A DNA stretch of 64,000 nucleotides, taken from contig JAPLTV010000016.1 in assembly GCA_026397955.1 (NCBI GenBank), positions 1-64,000 of the forward strand. The letters are read 5' to 3'. The notes beneath the pieces were generated by a model. It made no database searches and had not been told where the DNA came from. It saw only the letters and a program-made list of their open reading frames with translations. The position numbers and the translations under genes are program-made. Position 1 is the stretch's first letter; every line of letters starts with the position of its first letter. Positions 63,738 to 64,000 of the stretch are shown one piece after another. Origin of the DNA: Verrucomicrobiota bacterium (GTDB lineage Bacteria > Verrucomicrobiota > Verrucomicrobiia > Opitutales > UBA953).

Positions 63738-63738
63738 T

Positions 63739-63756
63739 ATGAGTATTATTACTCAT
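63739..63756. promoter_or_regulatory. Perfect inverted repeat upstream of module 2
   Basis: ATGAGTA-TTAT-TACTCAT, 7-bp arms with a 4-bp centre, 22 bp before the ATG of the giant gene. AT-rich, unlike the surrounding sequence; operator or RNA stem are both possible. Confidence 0.5.
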
Positions 63757-63889
63757 TTTAAACCTCAGGCAAGAGCCACCTCTGCCCCCTGTCCGCAAAG
63801 TCGGCCCGCAAGCTGACATGCTTACCTTAGATAAGTGATATAAAATAAGTGTTTTCAGGCCACGGATACGGGCATAGTGAACTTTTGTC
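63757..63889. other. Divergent promoter region between module 2 and the last gene
   Basis: About 130 bp, including an AT-rich patch at 63827-63849 (TTAGATAAGTGATATAAAATAAG) that contains TATAAAAT. CTGACA at 63813 is a -35-like box, but the spacing of 20 bp to TATAAA is long. It should hold promoters for both directions. Confidence 0.4.
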
Positions 63890-64000
63890 ATGAAAACCCC
63901 GCTTCTGGCCGCAGTGCTCCTTTTCGCCTCAGTTTCTCTTTTCGGTGCCGCCGCCGTCGGTGGCGGTGTTCCGCCCACGACTCCGACGACTCCGACCACC
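63890..64000 (+). CDS. Secreted Thr/Pro-rich protein (3' end outside window)
   Basis: 37 codons are visible from ATG 63890 to the window end, still in frame. The signal peptide KTPLLAAVLLFASVSLFGAAA (cleavage after Ala-Ala-Ala) is followed by VGGGVPPTTPTTPTT, the start of a Thr/Pro-rich region typical of extracellular linkers. A similar Pro/Thr string occurs in the giant prepilin-like protein of module 2 (TPTTPTPTDP). It is divergent from module 2 and could belong to the same surface system, but only its first residues can be seen. Confidence 0.7.
   Translation, partial: MKTPLLAAVLLFASVSLFGAAAVGGGVPPTTPTTPTT

Overview
This 64 kb, GC-rich, gene-dense window looks like a chromosomal segment of a Gram-negative bacterium of the phylum Verrucomicrobiota, most likely class Opitutia (Opitutae). 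The evidence is two giant prepilin-like proteins of the Verru_Chthon cassette A type, a PVC-type CxxCH heme/dehydrogenase fusion, an LpxC-FabZ fusion next to lpxA, and a divergent YbeY and DEVD-type helicase. The placement rests on gene content read by eye, not on a tree. I see no insertion sequence, prophage, CRISPR array or rRNA; the only RNA gene is tRNA-His.

Layout. 0-6 kb: a truncated secretin/GspC-like fragment, a ChrR-type cupin, an MBL hydrolase, a thioesterase, a cation efflux protein and an exported sulfatase. 6-11 kb: RluA-type pseudouridine synthase, M29 aminopeptidase, a TPR protein and groES-groEL. 11-20 kb: PVC dehydrogenase/cytochrome c, tRNA-His, DEAD-box helicase with ribD, a divergent thymidine phosphorylase and a GNAT acetyltransferase. 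20-23 kb: dienelactone-hydrolase-like enzyme and lpxC/fabZ-lpxA for lipid A. 23-28 kb: trpG/pabA, nrdR, a small unknown, a HIT protein, tsaB-like, alr and an exported glutamate-racemase-like protein in a tight, overlapping run. 28-30 kb: a duplicated pair of thioredoxin-fold and membrane proteins. 30-37 kb: a uronate catabolism cluster (uxaC, SDR, kdgK, Ldh2-type dehydrogenase, 2-hydroxyacid dehydrogenase) divergent from an ExuT-like transporter. 37-47 kb: leuS, galE, HIT, ybeY, queC, an outer-membrane barrel, queD, queE, carA. 47-54 kb: kup, yajC, secDF and a recJ that appears to lack its first catalytic motif. 54-64 kb: two tandem copies of a two-gene module (giant prepilin-like protein plus exported partner), and the start of a secreted Thr/Pro-rich protein.

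How the genes work together. Clear pathway groups are lipid A synthesis (lpxC/fabZ, lpxA), queuosine precursor synthesis (queC, queD, queE within 3.4 kb), uronate use, protein export (yajC, secDF) and D-amino-acid supply for the wall (alr with a MurI-like protein). The best candidate for an undescribed system is the duplicated giant-prepilin/partner module at 53.9-63.7 kb; the downstream partners are recognisably paralogous to each other.

Window-wide observations: most well-expressed genes have A/C/T-rich leaders without a Shine-Dalgarno sequence, and several intergenic spacers carry short tandem repeats with different units (6, 7, 8 and 14 bp), including TAGGGG-like runs on both strands upstream of groES. 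Start codons were chosen by eye, and functions of unnamed genes are left open.
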